From contig NC_067206.1 in assembly GCF_026262505.1 (NCBI RefSeq), positions 35,169,896 through 35,233,895 on the forward strand: 64,000 nt of DNA, written 5' to 3'. Within the stretch, counting starts at the first letter, position 1. Every line of letters begins with the position of its first letter. Origin of the DNA: Trichomonas vaginalis G3. Taxonomy: Eukaryota; Parabasalia; Trichomonadida; Trichomonadidae. Position numbers and translations under genes: made by a program. Below the pieces are notes generated by a model. The model was not told where the DNA came from, did not search any database, and saw only the letters and a list, made by a program, of their open reading frames with translations. Shown here piece by piece: positions 18,991 through 27,632 of this stretch.

Positions 18991-20570
18991 ATGTTTGAAG
19001 AGGAAGAAGAAATTTTATCATTTGAAGAAGAGGAAGAAGAAACACAAGAACCTGTGAATTATGATGAATATATTGATAAACAAATTCAAGATGCTTTAAA
19101 TGAAAATAAAGGAAATTTAGAAAGAGAATTATTACAAAAAATACCAAATTCTGAATGTTATTATAATTCAATAACAGCAGCAATAGGACAACAAAACAAA
19201 GGAAAAACATTATCTGTTTTAAAAGAAATTATTAAAATATCACAAAATGATCCTTTTTGTCATTTGTTAGTTTATATTAATAAAACTGGAGAGCCAACAG
19301 ATTCAACATTTGAATCAATAAAGAAATTAATTAAATGTCCCATAATATATCGTAGTCATGAAGATGCTGAAGAATATATTCATCAATTATTATTATTCAA
19401 ACAATTATATAATTCGATTAAAGAAAATCATTATGATGATAAAATAGATGATAATCAAAAGAATGAAATGTTTGAAAATTTATTTATTAATGATTTTTCT
19501 AAAAAGTTTTGTCATACATTAATTTTCTTAGATGATGCCGTAAAATCTAAATTAATTGAAAAGAAAGATTCTGATTTTAATCAATGGCTAACACTAGTCA
19601 TGTGATTTTATCCCAAGCATATGGGGATTCTAAATTTTTGTCCCTATCGTTATCCCAATTGAATTTTTTTTTGGAATTTAAATTTTTTTTTTCTCCATGT
19701 AAACTTAAATTTTAATTTTTACCACTAAAATGCAATATTTCAACAAATTAATGAGTAATAATATTTTAATTTATAATAAATATTATAAATCTCCTCAATT
19801 TAATGTAATTATTGTATTAATTTTTGTTGAAAATATAAAATCTTCAAGTAAATGATGTGAATTTAATATTTTTAGAATGTTGTTTAATTGTACTATATTA
19901 TGCATGTAAAATTTTGTTACAATACATTTTATATGGGATCCCCATTGCCCAATTGAGAGAAAATTGAGAGGTGGGATTGGACTAGCCCAATTCAAAATAT
20001 CCCAGGTGGAAATAAAAAAATTAACAATTCAACATAAAAAAGCATCTTAAATAATAATGATAAAAAGAAATTTTGTATGAATTTCAATCAAATTTGTTTT
20101 TATTCAACTTAAGAAATCACTTCATTAATGAAAGAAGTCGGGTTCACAACATATCCCGATCTTGAAACGAAACAACATGTTTTTTTGATGCCCTAAACGG
20201 GGGGGGGGGGTCGCCAGCAAAAAAAAGATGTCAAAATTTATCCCAAAAATTTAAAAAAAATCGAAGAAAGTGCATCCCAGGGATTATAAAATTTAAGTTT
20301 TCACATCTCTACTAACACAATGTAGACATATACAATGTTCAATTTTCTTAGCTGTTCAATATTTACGAGGTTTATCAACGAATATTAAATCTAACCTCTC
20401 AACTGTCTTTATCTTTTCTGGGTTCTCTGCTCAACAATTTAATGTTATTCGAAATCAAATAAATATGCAAATACCAAAAGAAGAATTATGGTATAAATAC
20501 ACTCAATTAAGTAATCATGGTAAAATTATACATGACTGTATAAAAGGTATAACAAAGTTTATTTATTAAA
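18991..20570 (+). pseudogene. Packaging-type ATPase (FtsK-HerA-like), split by a MITE (fossil)
   Basis: After an acidic N-terminus, a P-loop of the form GQQNKGKT (about 19,190) and a hydrophobic strand ending in Asp-Asp (LIFLDDAV, about 19,530) mark Walker A and B. The C-terminal portion, with a run of the kind STVFIFSGFSAQQF, resumes after the 717-bp MITE at 19,595-20,311. This layout fits the A32/FtsK-type packaging ATPase of Polintons and related viruses, which pumps DNA into capsids. Relatives in the window: 34,738-35,119 and 58,588-59,460. Confidence 0.65.
19595..20311. mobile_element. hAT-type MITE inserted in the ATPase gene
   Basis: 717 bp without coding capacity. Ends are TAGTCATGTGA and, inverted, TAGAGATGTGA, typical of hAT termini. 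Direct repeats CTAACAC flank it (19,588-19,594 and 20,312-20,318), 7 bp identical where hAT elements make 8-bp duplications. The inside is AT-rich with a 10-G run at about 20,192. The insertion postdates the ATPase gene. Confidence 0.75.
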
Positions 20571-20613
20571 AAATATATTATATTTATTTTTTTATTAATT
20601 TAAAACAAATAGA

Positions 20614-20928
20614 ATGATAGACGATGAAACAATATTAAAGGGATATAATTTTAATGAAAGTTATACACCGGCTGTGAGAAAAGAAGGAGCTGGAAAAGTG
20701 AAACAATATTTAAAACATCCAACATTTGATATTACTAAGCAAACACAGGCAGCACTTCCAACTCCGCAAAAGGCATCATATTATATTACTGAAAAGAAAG
20801 AACTTTTTGGTAAAGATCCTGCATTTAGAATGGATTATAATCCATTTACCAATGTTCCACTTCAACCTGGTTTAGTTCCTTTATCTAGGGATGCGACGGT
20901 TTTACGCCATGACCGTTTTCATCATTAA
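20614..20928 (+). CDS. Small conserved-looking protein, 104 aa
   Basis: Intact frame 43 bp after the ATPase stop. It is rich in Lys, Thr and Pro (YTPAVRKEGAGKVKQYLKHP; DYNPFTNVPLQPGLVPLSRD) with little helix, and no membrane segment. It could be a small virion component, by position only. Unrecognised. Confidence 0.5.
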   Translation: MIDDETILKGYNFNESYTPAVRKEGAGKVKQYLKHPTFDITKQTQAALPTPQKASYYITEKKELFGKDPAFRMDYNPFTNVPLQPGLVPLSRDATVLRHDRFHH

Positions 20929-21022
20929 ACGTAGAAAGATATATTAATATTATTTTAAAATTAAAAAAAAATAAAGAAAGTATAATAAGTAATTATTTAG
21001 TTATCGATATATATATGTAAAG

Positions 21023-21305
21023 TGATAATCTGAGGATAATCTGAGGAGGAGTCTGAGGATTAGACCGAGGAGTAGTTTGAGGAGTTTGATGATAATCTGA
21101 GGAGTTTGAGGAGTAGTCTGAGGAGTTTGAGGATAATCTGAGGAGGAGTCTGAGGATAATCTGAGGAGGAGTTTGAGGATAATCTGAGGAGTAGTCTGAT
21201 GAGGAGGGGTCTAAGGAGTAGTCTGAGGATGATGAGTAATCTGATAAGGAGTAGTCTGAGGATGATCTGAGGATAACCTGATGACTAGTCTAGGAGTGGT
21301 CTAAT
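21023..21305. repeat. TCTGAGGAG minisatellite
   Basis: Degenerate tandem repeats of 9-12 bp built on TCTGAGGA with GATAA and GAGTAG variants, all purine-rich on the plus strand. No coding frame. It separates the ATPase side of region E from its small genes. Confidence 0.8.
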
Positions 21306-21653
21306 AAAAATGTAAAATATTTTCAAAGAAAAAATTCTATGAATTTTATATTTTAATTCTTAGCATTATACTGAATAAAATAAACATAAATATCAAAATT
21401 TGAAATTGAACACGCCAAAAAATTGATAATCCACATTCAATATTTTGTAAGTGGCGTACTTTTTGAATACTCGCCATACGCCTTGGAGTTCTCAATTTTG
21501 AATTCGCCTTTATTTGAGCGACCTCAGAAAAATACGCCATTAAGAAAATATTGTATGAGATTTTAAATTTGAACACGCTCTACCTTAAGGAATTAAATTT
21601 ATTAAGATATATTTATATATAATAAACGATTACTTAAAAAAGTATTTCATCGC

Positions 21654-21827
21654 TTATGTAAGTTTCAAAAAAATCACGAAAATAAAAAAATCAAGATTAA
21701 AACCTTCGTAAGAATCGATTGCATCTGTTAAATATTTCCTTCTTGTTTGAGGATTAACACCATCTGGAATGTTATAAAACTCTTGAAATAATTTCTTACC
21801 TCCTGCTATAATTTGTTTATCATTCAT
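21654..21827 (-). CDS. Small protein, 57 aa
   Basis: ATG at 21,827. Sequence of the type KKLFQEFYNIPDGVNPQTRR then KYLTDAIDSYEGFNLDFF and a hydrophobic end. Codon use fits the other region E genes. It may be a fragment, since the C-terminal hydrophobic residues look like read-through into noncoding DNA. Function unknown. Confidence 0.35.
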   Translation of the reverse strand: MNDKQIIAGGKKLFQEFYNIPDGVNPQTRRKYLTDAIDSYEGFNLDFFIFVIFLKLT

Positions 21828-21945
21828 TATTTAAGAAGATTTAAAAAATGTCAAAAGTCAAAAGAAAAAAAAATATTAATGAAAGATGATGATTCGCCGT
21901 TGAAAGTAAATAATGGAATAGTAGTAATTGATATTCCACTTTTAT

Positions 21946-22311
21946 TTAATTATGTTTTGTCCATCCATCTCTCTCTAAACCTTCTAAAAGTTTTTTATAA
22001 AATTTTTCTCTGTGTATATAATCATTATATACAGCCTTTTCATTTAATCTATAAACACCATCTTCATAAATGAAAAATTCATCAGATGAACTATCATTTT
22101 CTATTTCTTCTAATTCACTGGCTTTCTTTAAGTATTTTTTATTCCAATCATCAAAATGAGGTTTCATATTTTGTATGAATTTTTCTTTAGAATCTGGATT
22201 ATAATTATATTTTTTACAAAATTCAGTATAAGAATCATAATAATATTTTGCACGTAATGGATACCCCGTTTCTACTTCGAATACAAAAGTAATAGGTTTT
22301 GATTCATTCAT
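21946..22311 (-). CDS. Small acidic/basic protein, 121 aa
   Basis: Intact frame with ATG at 22,311. Starts with a beta strand (MNESKPITFVFEVETGYPLR), then Tyr/Lys-rich helices, an acidic patch (ELEEIENDSSSDEFFIY) and a basic C-terminal helix (REKFYKKLLEGLERDGW). No homologue recognised in the window. The intergenic side at 22,312-22,513 is AT-rich and holds nothing else seen. Confidence 0.45.
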   Translation of the reverse strand: MNESKPITFVFEVETGYPLRAKYYYDSYTEFCKKYNYNPDSKEKFIQNMKPHFDDWNKKYLKKASELEEIENDSSSDEFFIYEDGVYRLNEKAVYNDYIHREKFYKKLLEGLERDGWTKHN

Positions 22312-22513
22312 TTCTTACAAATTAAAAAATGTCACTTTTTGAAATTTTCAACTAGATTTAAAAATAATTTCTTTTTTTAATTTCTTTATAACAATGCCTG
22401 AAATTACTGAAAATATATGTGCATTTAGAATCATATAATTCAATTATATATATTTTGACTTTTGACATTAAATATGAATTTTAGTAAAAAAATTAGTTTA
22501 TTTATTCTGGAGA

Positions 22514-22846
22514 TTATTTTTTAAAAGGAAAACGTTCATCAAGTACTTGATAATAATTAGCATAATGCATTTTAAATGCATTTATGTCCATCTTTAATTC
22601 TGTATATTTTTCGAACCATTGTTTGAGAAACATTGAAAGAACAAGATGATAAGAATCTTGAGCTGGTTCCCCAAGAGGATAAATGGCTGCAAATGTGTGT
22701 AATGCATCATCAACTGAAATAACACCTTTGATTGTTTCAAGTATTTCAAGATAATCTTTAAACTTTTGTGGTAGTTTTCCTTCATAGAACTCCTTTGGTA
22801 CTTCACCTTTAAAGGTTTCTTGTGCGTCAAACACTTGATAGTGCAT
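22514..22846 (-). CDS. Paralogue 1 of a head-to-head pair, 110 aa
   Basis: Intact. The core VDDALHTFAAIYPLGEP and MFLKQWFEKYTELKMDI aligns with the divergent neighbour at 22,901 (VDEAMTIHERIYNGEDLF and FFLKTWYENQRELKMTK). The pair therefore arose by inverted duplication and then diverged strongly. All-helical and soluble by sequence. Function unknown. Confidence 0.6.
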   Translation of the reverse strand: MHYQVFDAQETFKGEVPKEFYEGKLPQKFKDYLEILETIKGVISVDDALHTFAAIYPLGEPAQDSYHLVLSMFLKQWFEKYTELKMDINAFKMHYANYYQVLDERFPFKK

Positions 22847-22900
22847 TTAAAAAAAATGAATGTCAAAAGTCAAAAGATAAAAAAGTGTCAAAAGATAAAA
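22847..22900. promoter_or_regulatory. Shared 54-bp divergent promoter region
   Basis: Contains GTCAAAAGTCAAAAG and GTGTCAAAAGATAAAAATG. The GTCAAAAG word also occurs near 21,849 and, inverted (CTTTTGAC), at about 22,458, before or beside other region E genes, so it may be the element's own promoter word. It must serve both paralogues. Confidence 0.4.
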
Positions 22901-23164
22901 ATGACCTTTAAGTTCGCAAAGTTTTTTGGAACTATCTTTGAAAATGATGGACAAATTTATGTTGATGAAGCAATGACAATTCATGAAAGAATCTATAATG
23001 GTGAAGATCTTTTCCAAGAGGAAATGAGTCTAGCATTGTTTTTCTTCCTGAAGACATGGTATGAAAATCAAAGAGAACTGAAAATGACGAAGGGACAAAT
23101 CATGGATAACATAAGAGAGTTCGAACGAAGAATCATAATTGAGCAGGAAAAGAATAATCAATAA
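22901..23164 (+). CDS. Paralogue 2 of a head-to-head pair, 87 aa
   Basis: The ATG at 22,901 (MTFKFAKFFGTIFENDG) is preferred over an upstream in-frame ATG because the latter would run through the promoter repeats. Core FFLKTWYENQRELKMTK matches paralogue 1. C-terminal charged helix (REFERRIIIEQEKNNQ). Function unknown. Confidence 0.55.
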   Translation: MTFKFAKFFGTIFENDGQIYVDEAMTIHERIYNGEDLFQEEMSLALFFFLKTWYENQRELKMTKGQIMDNIREFERRIIIEQEKNNQ

Positions 23165-23244
23165 GGTCAGTCAGTCAGTCCGTCAGTCAATGAAAAAAAG
23201 AATGATTTAATTAAACGTTAAATATTTATTCTTAAAAAAGTTTT

Positions 23245-23406
23245 TTAATCTCTTGGTACTATGTGATTGAATCCTTCGTATGGAGTAATTACTGTCTGTA
23301 GGATTATTTCATACTGGTGTGGATTTGGTAGGAATACTCTTGAACCATTACTGAGATCATTCCAGATCCTTTGTGGATGTCTTGTAATATCGTGGTTGTA
23401 TCCGAT
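23245..23406 (-). pseudogene. C-terminal fragment of a gene cut by Maverick B
   Basis: Minus-strand frame that enters from the Maverick B terminus and ends at 23,245. About 54 residues: GYNHDITRHPQRIWNDLSNG and VFLPNPHQYEIILQTVITPY. It is beta-rich and could be the tail of a capsid-type gene of region E, but that is a guess. The rest of the gene was displaced by the Maverick. Confidence 0.4.
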
Positions 23407-23415
23407 AGTTAGTAT

Positions 23416-23464
23416 ACATATCAAGGGTACGGAGGCACTGCGTTCCACCGTACCCATTATATGT
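23416..23464. repeat. Terminal hairpin of Maverick B
   Basis: ACATAT-CAA-GGGTACGG, a 15-base loop containing GGCACTGCGTTCC, then CCGTACCC-ATT-ATATGT: 14 paired bases around one small symmetric internal loop. The stem is unrelated to the Maverick A stem (12,010) although the loop core is the same sequence in complement. Confidence 0.8.
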
Positions 23465-23588
23465 GAATTTGACACTTTACAAAACCGTTAACTTATATTT
23501 TACAACACAAACGACAACACTAACTTAACCTTAAATATTTACAAAGCCACCAACCACTTCACCTCACTAATATAAAAAATAAACATTC

Positions 23589-23909
23589 TCACTTACAAAA
23601 GTATTGCAACTCCTCCCATTGCTGTGCTTCACATAACAGCTCATAATCTTCTGACTCACTTTCTTCTTCATATAGGTCAAAATCACTGTCAAAATAAATG
23701 TTAGTAAGTTTTGACAAAGATAATGAAACACGCTTACCGTTTGTATCTATTGCTTGTATAAACTTTCCATTATGCTTGTAGTCATAAACGCTCAAACTAA
23801 CTTTACCCTTTCTCCCTCGTATCTGATAGAATGTATTTTCACGAGGAACGAAGAACAAATTCTTGAACTCATGACCGTTGTAGTTTGTTATCTCAATAGT
23901 TTTCGTCAT
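23589..23909 (-). CDS. Terminal-repeat protein, 106 aa
   Basis: Counterpart of 11,511-11,837 in the same outward direction. Its first 42 residues are identical (MTKTIEITNYNGHEFK..., RGRKGKVSLSVY); the acidic linker differs in length (DSDFDLYEEESESEDYELL). Conserved end EELQYFCK. Function unknown; residence in both termini suggests either a terminus-linked role or simple hitch-hiking. Confidence 0.7.
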   Translation of the reverse strand: MTKTIEITNYNGHEFKNLFFVPRENTFYQIRGRKGKVSLSVYDYKHNGKFIQAIDTNGKRVSLSLSKLTNIYFDSDFDLYEEESESEDYELLCEAQQWEELQYFCK

Positions 23910-23998
23910 TTATATAAAAATAAAATAAAAAATAATTTTAAAAAATAAATGATATCACCACCCTCACACGTATGAAAACATAGCACAAAAATAAATTT

Positions 23999-24120
23999 AG
24001 GGTAGAAGGTTAGATCTAACCCGATTTCTAACCCGATAACTAACTTTGTGAATTTACACCAAAAATAAATTTAGGGTAGAAGGTTAGATCTAACCCGATT
24101 TCTAACCTCTTTTCTACCCT
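23999..24120. repeat. Intergenic hairpins, B-type (two copies)
   Basis: A partial copy at 23,999-24,032 and a full one at 24,073-24,120: AGGGTAGA, the palindrome GGTTAGATCTAACC, then TCTAACC and TCTACCCT. They occupy the position of the A-type hairpin at 11,362 relative to the terminal gene, with the same flanks but a different stem. Confidence 0.8.
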
Positions 24121-24349
24121 GTTGAATTCATTGCTTTATAACTCTCTTCCTTGGTTTCTTTTTAGTTGCTTTCTTCACGTCTGTCTCCAACTTGACTGTC
24201 TTTCTTCTTCGGCCGTAATGATACCAGTTACTTCCACCAGTCAATGGGTCAAATGGTCTTTCGTAAGGGTTTCCATACATTCCATAGGGACCATACGGAA
24301 GAACTACTGGTGGAGAAGAAACATTTTCTTTAGTTCCATCGAATCTATA

Positions 24350-25649
24350 GGGTGTCCAAAGGTGTGTTTAGCACAAACTTGAATACTGCGAATAGAAATA
24401 AACAAGTTACATATATATAAAGTTTATTTAAATATAATCACCATTGGATTCAATCACGCGTTCGCAGCGATCGATCCAGGCTTGAAAGACACGCTTTAAA
24501 TCATCATGAGAAAATTGCTCAAATTGCTCTCTTACAAAATTTTCAAGATCATCTGGACTCGCGAATTTGCGTCCTTCAGCTCTCTTTTTTAGCGTGCCGA
24601 ATAAATAAAAGTCAGAGGGTGCAATATCAGGTGAATAAATTGGGTTTGGAACAACTTTGACATTGTTTTCCACCAAGTAATTCATTACCTTATGACTTTT
24701 GTGAACTCTTGAATTATCAAAATGAATTGCAAACTTTTGTTTTTGTTGTTTGGATTTCTCAAACTCATCAGAATTGATAATTTGAGTAAGAACATTGTCA
24801 ATTAGATACTGAGCATTCATCGTATTAGGTTTATGAAGAATATCAATTGCGATGATGCCATTCACGCCCCAAAAAACCGACAACATCATCATTGGTGTGT
24901 CAATTTTTTTCTTCGGGAATGTTTGCGGATTTTCATCCTTCGGGGTCCACATGATTTTGGCTTCTGTTGCATATTGAAACCAAGACTCGTCCCCTGTTAC
25001 TAAAAAGCGAAACTTCTTGGATTGATACGCACCCAATATAGAGAGGAGCTCTTTCGAAGATTGGACTCTAGATTTTTTTTGAACTGAATTAAGGTTGTGC
25101 GGAACCCAACGTGTATACGCTAGTTTGTAGTTCAAATAATTGTGCAGATAATAACTGACTGTTGTACGTGGTATCTTTGTCATCTCCTCTATCCTTCTGA
25201 GTGATCTCTTGGGTCTTCATCTAGCGCTTGAAGAATTGCTTTGATTTTTCTTTGATCCGGCGATTTTTTGTCAATTTTTATGATGGGCGCCTTTTTGTTC
25301 ATGAAGTGATACATCCTAACATGATACGTTACAGTGGAATAGCTAGAAGCATCCATACCGAAGCATTTTACCAATGTCTCGTAGATTTTTTTACAGTCTT
25401 TGCATTTTTTTGCAAGAGCGAGGATGTTTTCTTTATGATTCATTAAAAAAATGAAAAAAAATCCCGCCAAAATTTCCCGCGAAACCGCCTCTTGTCTCAA
25501 AATTCATTTTATATCCAGGCATGGCGCCAAAATACAACTTACTCATCATATACATATATTCATATTTTTTATTATATATTTATAATCAGCATATATCTCC
25601 TTTAATAGTCTCATATAGAGCGCTGTGCTAAACGCACCTTTGGACACCC
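24350..25649 (-). mobile_element. Mariner transposon, Tvmar1-type, copy 1
   Basis: 1,300 bp between TA dinucleotides (24,348-24,349 and 25,650-25,651). Inverted ends GGGTGTCCAAAGGTG... and ...CACCTTTGGACACCC. Size, ends and D,D34D transposase match the T. vaginalis mariner family. It is nearly identical to the copy at 40,210 and lies inside a Maverick B gene, so it arrived after Maverick B. Confidence 0.95.
24428..25443 (-). pseudogene. Mariner transposase, copy 1 (one frameshift)
   Basis: Start at MNHKENILALAKKCKDCKK (25,443). DNA-binding N-terminal third, then the catalytic domain with Asp residues in TGDESWFQY, HFDNSRVH and IAPSDFYLF (34 residues between the second and third, D,D34D). A one-base deletion near 25,205, seen against copy 2 (AGAGATCACT against AGAGCATCACT), shifts the frame at about residue 80, so the protein is not made intact. 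Ends ESNGDYI. Confidence 0.9.
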
Positions 25650-25961
25650 TATATTTAAATGCATTGTTTCACCTTTCATCTGGTCATTAAAGTCTTTTGC
25701 GTGTTTTGCAAACTCATCGTCCTTTCCTAAAGCATTTTCTGACTCAGTCGCAACTAAATTGGATGCTTTATTTATGAGCCCTATTTTATTTAATCTTAAC
25801 TTCTTTGCAACCCAGCCTCCAATCTTCCCTTTATTTGCATCTAATGTCTTCGAAACCCTACCTCCACTCATTTTATTTACTGCGTCATAAGATCCAAGTG
25901 CTTTTGCTCCAAATGCTAATGCTTTTGTTCCCATTGCGCCTAAAGCTGTCCAAGCTACCAT

Positions 25962-26112
25962 TTACACCATATTAAAATCATCTCTCTTCAATATTATCTC
26001 ATAAAAATTCTCGTTACTGGAGAAAGTCAATGAAACATAAACGTTCTCACGGGCTTCGCCCTCACCGCTTTGCGGTCTATCTAACTTCTTTCTTATATCA
26101 TCTATACGCTTC
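25962..26112 (-). pseudogene. C-terminal fragment of a small Maverick gene
   Basis: About 50 residues ending at 25,962, homologous to the 66-aa protein at 36,343-36,543 in Maverick C (shared VSLTFSSNE/VSLTFSSDE, FYEIILKRDDFN/FYELIIMRNDFN). In both elements it lies directly upstream of the Gly-rich gene on the same strand, so the pair is conserved. The mini-hairpins GGGCTTCGCCC and CCGCTTTGCGG lie within this coding stretch. Confidence 0.55.
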
Positions 26113-26121
26113 AAAATGTTT

Positions 26122-26276
26122 TATCTCCATCTTATAACAATTCAGCAAAAAAGACTTTTCGACCAACTGAACCAGGAGGAAATCATACACATACATTTAC
26201 AACAAATCCAACAGGTTCGGGTGAAGATTATATGCCACCGTATATTACAGTTTATGCATGTGTTAGAACAGCCTGA
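26122..26276 (+). pseudogene. C-terminal remnant of a phage-tail-like fibre gene
   Basis: About 50 residues: PTEPGGNHTHTFTTNPTGSG then EDYMPPYITVYACVR. Matches the C-terminus of the large fibre gene at 47,574-49,224 in Maverick D (GNHTHF..., EYMPPYMTVYAWYRIA). This is the receptor-binding end typical of phage tail-fibre and collar proteins. Only the end survives, directly before the integrase gene. Confidence 0.6.
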
Positions 26277-26334
26277 AAGTCCTGAGCTCCAAAAGAGCGA
26301 ACAGCATGAAATTACTAAATTTATTTTTACATAA

Positions 26335-27501
26335 ATGAGTTTAAAAGAAGTATTCGAACAACATCCATGGAGGTCATTTAAGAAGTTCAATGAAGCTGCA
26401 AAGAGTTGGGGATTTACTAACAGAGCTGAAGTGAAAAGGTTCTTTGACAAAAATGTTGTACATCAAACAAAAATAAACCCTTACGACTACTTTTTACCAA
26501 TTTACTCCAACGCTCCTGACGCATACCAATTTGACACTCTCATTCAACGCAGAAAAGGAGGACATAAACCATTCCTCATCTTCATTAATGTTAACACTCG
26601 TAAAGCATATGCATATCCAATGAAAAATAAAGGAACTCGTGAAGTGTTAAGAGTTTTACAAAAGTTTGTAGCAGAACATAGCCCAAGTACTTTAACATCA
26701 GACCAGGATTCAGCATACCTCAGCAATGAAATCACAGAATTTCTCATTAAGCATAACATAACTCACTACACTACTGAAGACCATAACCATAACATACTCG
26801 GCATCATAAACCGCTTCATAAGGACTCTCAGAGATTTAAATCAAGAGCGAGACTTTACCGAAGAAACAATGAAACATTTTCTCGAAGTATATAATTCCTC
26901 AACACATTCTACAACAGGACATACACCAAATTCAATGACACAACAACAAGAAGAAAAGTATATACAAAAGAAACGAAGTCAAACACAAAATATCAGAAAT
27001 TCAACACAATTTACCCTCATTCCTGGAACAAAAGTTCGTGTAGTTCTTGACGACAAACCGTTGACAAAGAAACGTTTAAGGTTAAGTCGAAATTATTATA
27101 TCGTAGACTCTACGCAAGGTAATGGATATCTTATAAAAGCTGCTGACGACTCCATTGCATTTTATCCTCGACATAAATTAGTTGAAAGTAGTAATGGCAA
27201 ACTTGCTGAAACCATTGACGAAGCAAAGCGAGGAGTGGTTATTGAAATACTTGGCTACAACATAAACGATGACCCTTATAAAGTAAGATATGAAGGAGGC
27301 GTTGAAGATGTTATACCATCTAAGAACTTGAGAGAATCTAAACCAACTCATCTGGGACCATTAGAGCGGGAGTACTGGAAGGATAAAAATAAGCCAGAAA
27401 GAATAAGAAAATTTCTAAACTTTTTCATTAGATGTAAATCAGACATGAACGAGAACAGTCATGATATCATTAATGGTACCATTTATTTACACCAAAAATA
27501 A
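26335..27501 (+). CDS. Retroviral-type integrase, Maverick B
   Basis: 388 aa in one frame. Rve-type core with Asp-bearing strands (YQFDTLIQRR, about residue 65; STLTSDQDSAY, about 122), a following helix (ILGIINRFIRTLRDLNQ, about 158), then an SH3-like and chromodomain-like C-terminus (GTKVRVVLDDKPL, DPYKVRYEGGVEDVIP). Polinton integrases insert the linear element and make 6-bp target duplications. A B-type hairpin follows 6 bp after the stop. A relative lies at 49,221-50,178. Confidence 0.9.
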   Translation: MSLKEVFEQHPWRSFKKFNEAAKSWGFTNRAEVKRFFDKNVVHQTKINPYDYFLPIYSNAPDAYQFDTLIQRRKGGHKPFLIFINVNTRKAYAYPMKNKGTREVLRVLQKFVAEHSPSTLTSDQDSAYLSNEITEFLIKHNITHYTTEDHNHNILGIINRFIRTLRDLNQERDFTEETMKHFLEVYNSSTHSTTGHTPNSMTQQQEEKYIQKKRSQTQNIRNSTQFTLIPGTKVRVVLDDKPLTKKRLRLSRNYYIVDSTQGNGYLIKAADDSIAFYPRHKLVESSNGKLAETIDEAKRGVVIEILGYNINDDPYKVRYEGGVEDVIPSKNLRESKPTHLGPLEREYWKDKNKPERIRKFLNFFIRCKSDMNENSHDIINGTIYLHQK

Positions 27502-27506
27502 TGTTT

Positions 27507-27554
27507 AGGGTAGATGGTTAGATCTAACCCGATTTCTAACCTCATTTCTACCCT
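27507..27554. repeat. Intergenic hairpin, B-type
   Basis: AGGGTAGAT, GGTTAGATCTAACC, TTCTAACC and TCTACCCT, 6 bp after the integrase stop. Identical stem words to the other B hairpins. Confidence 0.8.
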
Positions 27555-27632
27555 CATGAATTTCCTTAAGACAGAAAAAATAAAGTTAGTTTTATTTTTA
27601 TTTATTTTTTTATTTTGTATGTAAGAACAGAA

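Larger units (their letters stand above)
18885..23406. mobile_element. Region E: Polinton-like remnant of unassigned subfamily
   Basis: Contains a packaging-type ATPase and a set of small, very AT-rich genes with no host look, ending where Maverick B inserted at 23,407. No termini, polB or integrase are visible, so this is a partial element or a Polinton-like virus remnant. Boundaries are approximate: the left one is where the Pmp-like fragment stops. It carries a hAT-type MITE. Broken about once apart from that insertion; older than A, B and C by its lack of a close relative here. Confidence 0.45.
23407..24000. repeat. Left terminal repeat of Maverick B
   Basis: Inverted counterpart of 11,430-12,066. 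It holds the terminal hairpin, an outward promoter-like block and the 108-aa gene. The flanking gene fragment at 23,245-23,406 marks the exact junction. Confidence 0.75.
24128..25961 (-). pseudogene. Gly-rich amphipathic virion-type gene interrupted by mariner (fossil)
   Basis: The N-terminal part (25,650-25,961; MVAWTALGAMGTKALAFGAK, then KMSGGRVSKTL and KKLRLNKIGL) and the C-terminal part (24,128-24,349; PFDPLTGGSNWYHYGRRRK, very basic end) flank the mariner at 24,350-25,649. The same plan is seen at 36,544-37,052 in Maverick C (PFDPKTGGSNWFHYGRR). The N-terminal amphipathic Gly/Ala helices recall membrane-active virion proteins; that role is inference. Confidence 0.6.

Noticed and set aside
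20188-20202. Poly-G run as a G-quadruplex or origin
   Set aside because: A single 10-G run inside a MITE; slippage is a simpler explanation.
21813-22073. 86-codon plus-strand frame
   Set aside because: Largely antisense to the 121-aa gene at 21,946; the remainder is low-complexity.
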